Shown here one piece after another: positions 59,901 through 64,000 of a stretch of DNA of 64,000 bases. The DNA lies in contig OZ038526.1 of NCBI GenBank assembly GCA_964036665.1, forward strand, positions 4,216,001 to 4,280,000, given 5' to 3'. Within the stretch, counting starts at the first letter, position 1. Every line of letters starts with the position of its first letter. The notes below the pieces were generated by a model that saw only the letters and a program-made list of their open reading frames with translations, was not told where the DNA came from and ran no database searches. The DNA is from Gordius sp. MW1. Taxonomy: Eukaryota; Nematomorpha; Gordioida; Gordea; Gordiidae. A program made the position numbers and the translations under genes.

Positions 59901-62900
59901 AGGCTACTATGTTAATGATGCTCATCCATCCTTTGTGTGTAAGTAGGTGGAGGCATCAACAACGGGTCGCTTAGCGTAATATGATCTTACCTTAGTTAGT
60001 TAGTTATTTCTACGAAATCGTCACTAAATCTAACAAACGACATCAATAACTGACAAAGGCCGATAGCCCATTGTCATCATCTCTTCCCCCCCCCTCCTAC
60101 CATTCTCAACAAGATTATGAGTGAAGATTAGCCTAGGGAAAAGATATACTATAAAAACAAGGTGCATTAGGATATTGATATCGCAGCTATGGTGTGATCA
60201 AAAATTTATAAGCTTTCACTCCCGTATCCATTCTTTCATATCGTAGTATATCAAACAACAACATGTTATATTAAATTTGAGACCTTAAGCTTTGCTAGCG
60301 ATAAAGAGGTCGCAGGTGAGAAAGTATCAGTTTACTACACCAACGAACATTGCTACAAAGTTTGGCAAGTGTTGATCGTATCTGACAATTTGTAACTCTA
60401 TTTAATAACTACCAAACAATGACTATATATATAGTATATTCTCAAGTTAAGTTTTAATCTTATAGCTAAAGATAAAGAATGCTTATATATTGTAGATTAA
60501 GGTAAAGTCAAAAGTAGTGTCTTAAAAAACAATTCATTCCGCGGGGAAACTTTTAAAGGTGCAGTGCGATTAATTTTTAATTAACATTTAAAAACAAACA
60601 GGGAGTTAAAAGAGATCTTGATGCTAAACCGTGGCTAAGACGTCTATTTAAAGCAGCTCTTATAGTTTTGCTTACCCTTAATATAAATTATGTTTATGTA
60701 TATCTTTGCAAAATAGGTTTTAATCGGTCCGATGACTTTCCTTTAACCGGCCCGATGTTTTTTATATGTCAGAGTCCGCTCAGAGCTCTATAATGAATTT
60801 ATTTTTAACCCAAACCCGATCTGACATTTTTGTAAATTTCAATTATTTTTTCTATAAATAAATAATAAAACTAATTGCATAGGTAATTGAAGAGTCTATA
60901 ATAAATGATTAGTGAAGAATCCCCAACATCTTATTATACATAATAATTACTAATAAACTTTACAACAATTTTTAGAAATACTTTGAAGTTGCAAATAAAT
61001 TGGTCGACTGATTGATTTTGAGATTTTAAATAATAAAGGAGCTGAGGTTGTAAAGCTATCTAACAGTTAACAATGTATTTTAAATAAAATTAAAAAAATT
61101 ATTTAGATGGTTTTTTGGTTAATGTTTGCTTCAACCCAAAAATTTTGACGGGGCTGGCACATCGCACCTTACCCTGGCCGAATTTTATTAAAATCCGTGC
61201 CCTACCCAAACACTCTTAGGTGCAAGACAGGACACCTATAATTAATTTTACCAATTTTATACTTTTCTTGGCATCAAATATTACTCCTATCGTGCGGTTA
61301 AAAAAAACAAGATTTTTAAAGTTGAGTATGTTGGGCTTTAAGAATTTTACTTTTTGTTTTTAACAGCGGCGGCTCGGTCTCTTTGCCGTCGATTTTTGAA
61401 CCAATTTCCAACTTGGGTCGGGTTCAGACCGGTAGCTTTAGCCAATTCACGTTTTTTGTGCGGATTAGGGTAAGGGTCTTGAAGATACCATTCTCTAAGC
61501 AAATTTCTGGTTCGTTCCTTGAAGCAATGATTTTTTTGTTCACCATCCCATATGGTGCGGGGCAATGGATACTTCTTACGGACCCTGTATTTGTCGACGG
61601 GACCTAAGGGTCTACCCCTCAACATTTCAGCTTCTCGATAACGCGCTTCGAGCCATATGATTTGCAACTTCGCGTGCTTTTTCTTATCCCTAAATTTGAA
61701 ATTTTCCAAAATTTTGTATAACGTTTCGAAGTCGTTCGTATGAAAAGCTACCAGGGCCCTAGCCCGCATCAGGGATTCCAGGCACCGCCTATCCTCGTTG
61801 GTTGAGCTAACGTGACAAATCCCTTTGCTTTTTGCCACCGCTATTTCTTGCTCCGATACCGAAGGAGCGTCATTCGTTTTGAGTTTATTAGCACTGGTCT
61901 TTATGTTGGGGTCTTCTACCTTTGATTGATTTTCGGTTAAATCTATATTTCTCTTAATATTTTCTAGGTTTTCAAGATCATTCATAAGAGAGGGGTCGGG
62001 GGCGGGTTGAGTTTTAGATAGTTGTGTCGACTCCTCGCTGGTCATATTCAGAGGTGGTGGCGCCTGGCTAGAACAAAATTTCAGGGCGGATGGCAACGAG
62101 GCTAAAAAACGAGCTAACATATCTATATCGCCCCGCTCTTCTAACCGTTCGCAGAGCATCTCGATATCGACCATTTTGAGGTCCCTGGAATAACAATTGC
62201 TATCTAATGTGTCGTGATCATTTTCTTTCCTTATAAAATTAATGTCGTTAGGATTTACGATAGCATTCGGGCTTGAGAATGACGTCAAAACATCACTAAA
62301 AGGGAAACATAAATTAGCCAGCCTTGGGTCCTCATTATTACCAAAATCTTGTTTCTTGGGGGAAAAGGGTATAGTAGGGCAACACTCTGCCCCATTTTCA
62401 AATGGTGCTTTTGATATACACAATTCATTAGCTACGTTTCGATTGAGGTAACTATTGTGGTCGGATGAAGTTAGATTGGTTCTGGAATCATTACTTAGAG
62501 TATTTTCATCGAACTCATGTTTAACAGTGTCATTATCAGTCGTATTTTTCATGCTTTTATCATCTCTACCACCGTCCACGTTACTTTTTTCTTTAGTGAT
62601 TGCCTCAATTCCCAAAATGTCTTTAACGCTAAATCTCTTCTTTTTCCTATTATCTCTCATTTTTAGTCCACATTTAGTATATTTACTACTTTTTCTCTTA
62701 TGTGTACCTATTCGCGCGTTGTTGTTTAACTCGGCGGTCGGAAAGAGTTGATCTACTGTTTTAAGCGTATCATTTTCATTATTAGGCACTAGCCGTTGAT
62801 CCGTTTTGAGGTGATTCATGGCATTTAGCTGGTTTTCGAAGCTGTGCACCATGTATGGATGCGGATTTAACAAAAAGGGTGATAGGAAGAATGAATTAAT

Positions 62901-63554
62901 ATCATAATTGGAGGGTACCATACTTTTATAATGACTACTGTTAGGTCTATTAAGATTTTCTCGTTTATTAACACTTGTTTGATCCGGCCCATTGCTTTTG
63001 TCTTTCATATCCAGGACTTTGGGCGGCGGCAAAAATGGGAGGCCATATAATGGTCTGTACGGGAAAACGGAAGTCACTTTTGGGTCTGAATTGAGGTTTA
63101 CATTGAAATTGAGATTCATATTGGTGTTAAATGGAAGCCCGGTGGGTGGCATACATTCCATTTCACCGTAATCGGAATAGCGGTGGCGTCCAACATTGCC
63201 CATGGGAAAATATGGAGGTACGTAAGACATTGGTGGCGGGAGGTTAAACATATTCGGATAAGAATTTATTGAAACATCTTCATAGGCTATTTTAGGATGA
63301 GAACCATTTACTTGTCCGTAAGTCGGATGAATGGGTTCTTCGTTTTTAGCTTGAGATTTTGGTGGTGTGCCATTAAGTTTGATCTTATCGCCAGGGTTAA
63401 TTTCTTTGTTTATATAATTGGCAGATTCTAGGTATGCTAGATAGTTTTGATAAACCGAAATTGGTGGTGGATGCCCATTGGCTGGGGCAAAGTTATTAAT
63501 GTAGGGCCAAATGCTCCCTTGTACGCAATGGCCCGACGCTTGAGATGGCCACAT
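56963..63554 (-). CDS. optix: SIX3/6 (Optix) homeobox transcription factor with interrupted SIX domain
   Basis: Two exons, 63554-61351 and 57122-56963, give 787 aa. An in-frame stop just upstream supports the ATG at 63554. Residues 1-459 are a long low-complexity region rich in Asn, Pro and Ser. The SIX domain is split. Its first helices lie at about 460-497 ([20 protein letters not shown]). An insertion of about 92 polar residues follows (498-589), and the domain resumes at 590-668 ([29 protein letters not shown]). The homeodomain (about 671-730) has [12 protein letters not shown] and [16 protein letters not shown], the SIX3/6 class signature. Exon 1 reads into a stop (TAA, 61349-61347), but GTAAAA at 61350 is a donor at the place where vertebrate SIX3 has its intron. 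The acceptor at 57123 restores the frame and leads to a tail ending EEPEIDV, like the ECDV end of vertebrate SIX3. The protein is a nuclear DNA-binding regulator of anterior head and eye patterning. Confidence 0.93.
57123..61350. other. Intron of the SIX3/6 gene (4.2 kb)
   Basis: It contains no family A copies with clear ends, in contrast to the rest of the window. A diverged GC-rich, family C-like stretch lies near 60720-61200 (GGTCCGATGACTTTCC and CCGGCCCGATG on one side, CCCTGGCCGAATTTTATT on the other). A small hairpin, TAGTGGCATC...TCACTACA, lies near 57548-57576. The 58.2-60.7 kb part is repeat-poor and may be regulatory. Confidence 0.45.
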
Positions 63555-64000
63555 GAATGATCCCTCAAATTATAGAGACGGGAAATTTATGAGAATACTC
63601 GATGATATTAAGATTTTTAATCCGCCTTATTGATTGCAATAAAAATATTGTTAGGAGGGGATGGAGATGTCATAATAGTTTGATGTCAATTTAAATGTGA
63701 GAGCGTTCAGCACTCAAGCGAGGTCATGAGTGATAAGGGTAGATGTTTGACGATAATTGATAAACTTAACAAGTGGATCGTGTCATTTAATAGTGGTGCG
63801 ACTAAGTCAATACTGCTTAAATCGGTCTCCCTCCCTTATTCTTTTTTCTAATGAGATGGTTCACGCCAACCTTATTTGATTGACATGTGTTTATTTAATT
63901 GGGCGGTACTTGAGGAATATATATATACTTATGTTGCATATACATAATGTAATTTACTAAAGGTTAGGACAAAAGGCATCTTTTGTTAACATGAAGCAAG
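63555..64000. other. 5' flank of the SIX3/6 gene
   Basis: Non-coding by inspection. Several TATATA stretches lie near 63920-63930 on either strand, but no transcription start can be fixed. No transposon copy is present. Confidence 0.4.

Noticed and set aside
61347..61349. TAA taken as the true stop of the SIX3/6 protein
   Set aside because: It directly overlaps a good GTAAAA donor at the conserved intron position, and the phase-matched exon at 57122-56963 supplies a SIX3-like tail.
1..64000. CRISPR arrays, bacterial operons and rRNA genes
   Set aside because: No regularly spaced repeats, ribosome-binding sites or rRNA cores were seen; all supported genes are spliced metazoan genes.

Overview
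This is an AT-rich window from a bilaterian invertebrate nuclear genome. The genes have spliceosomal introns with GT-AG boundaries, the gene set is metazoan (an ephrin, a SIX3/6 (Optix) homeobox gene, an S1A serine protease, a FLAD1-type FAD synthase and a TFIIIC-like zinc-binding C-terminus), and old DNA transposon copies are dense. I cannot place it to phylum from sequence alone. Several introns of only 35-41 nt in the 5' part of the FAD synthase gene are a useful clue. No prokaryotic features, CRISPR arrays or rRNA genes were seen.

Layout. Positions 1-1352 (+) hold the 3' end of a probable TFIIIC zinc-ribbon gene. It converges with a trypsin-like serine protease on the minus strand (2756-1508). 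From about 2.8 to 23.4 kb I see no confident gene, only diverged sequence full of short DNA transposon copies. At 23,418-23,545 (+) there is an ephrin-type first exon (signal peptide plus the first strand of the receptor-binding domain). A second exon of the same kind, in the same splice phase, lies at 33,076-33,290, and the rest of an ephrin gene follows at 42,139-45,648. The simplest reading is one ephrin gene with two alternative first exons and an 18.6 or 8.8 kb first intron. The ephrin converges on a complete 13-exon FAD synthase gene on the minus strand (53,551-46,189, 518 aa). A decayed non-LTR retrotransposon (54.5-55.9 kb, minus) separates this from the Optix gene (63,554-56,963, minus). 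The large Optix exon 1 appears to end in a stop just after the homeodomain, but that stop lies in an intron; a phase-matched second exon 4.2 kb away supplies the C-terminal tail.

Mobile DNA. About 27 copies of one short inverted-repeat family (ends CATGGGCGTAGCCAGG / CCTGGCTACGCCCATG, often with poly-G/poly-C cores) lie in intergenic and intronic DNA. Six copies have perfect 8-bp target duplications. Three further families with 8-bp duplications, one long fold-back element, a LINE 3' tail with a 28-nt poly-T and a tRNA-like segment were also found. All exon models come from reading splice signals, codon phase and family resemblance by eye; no search was run.
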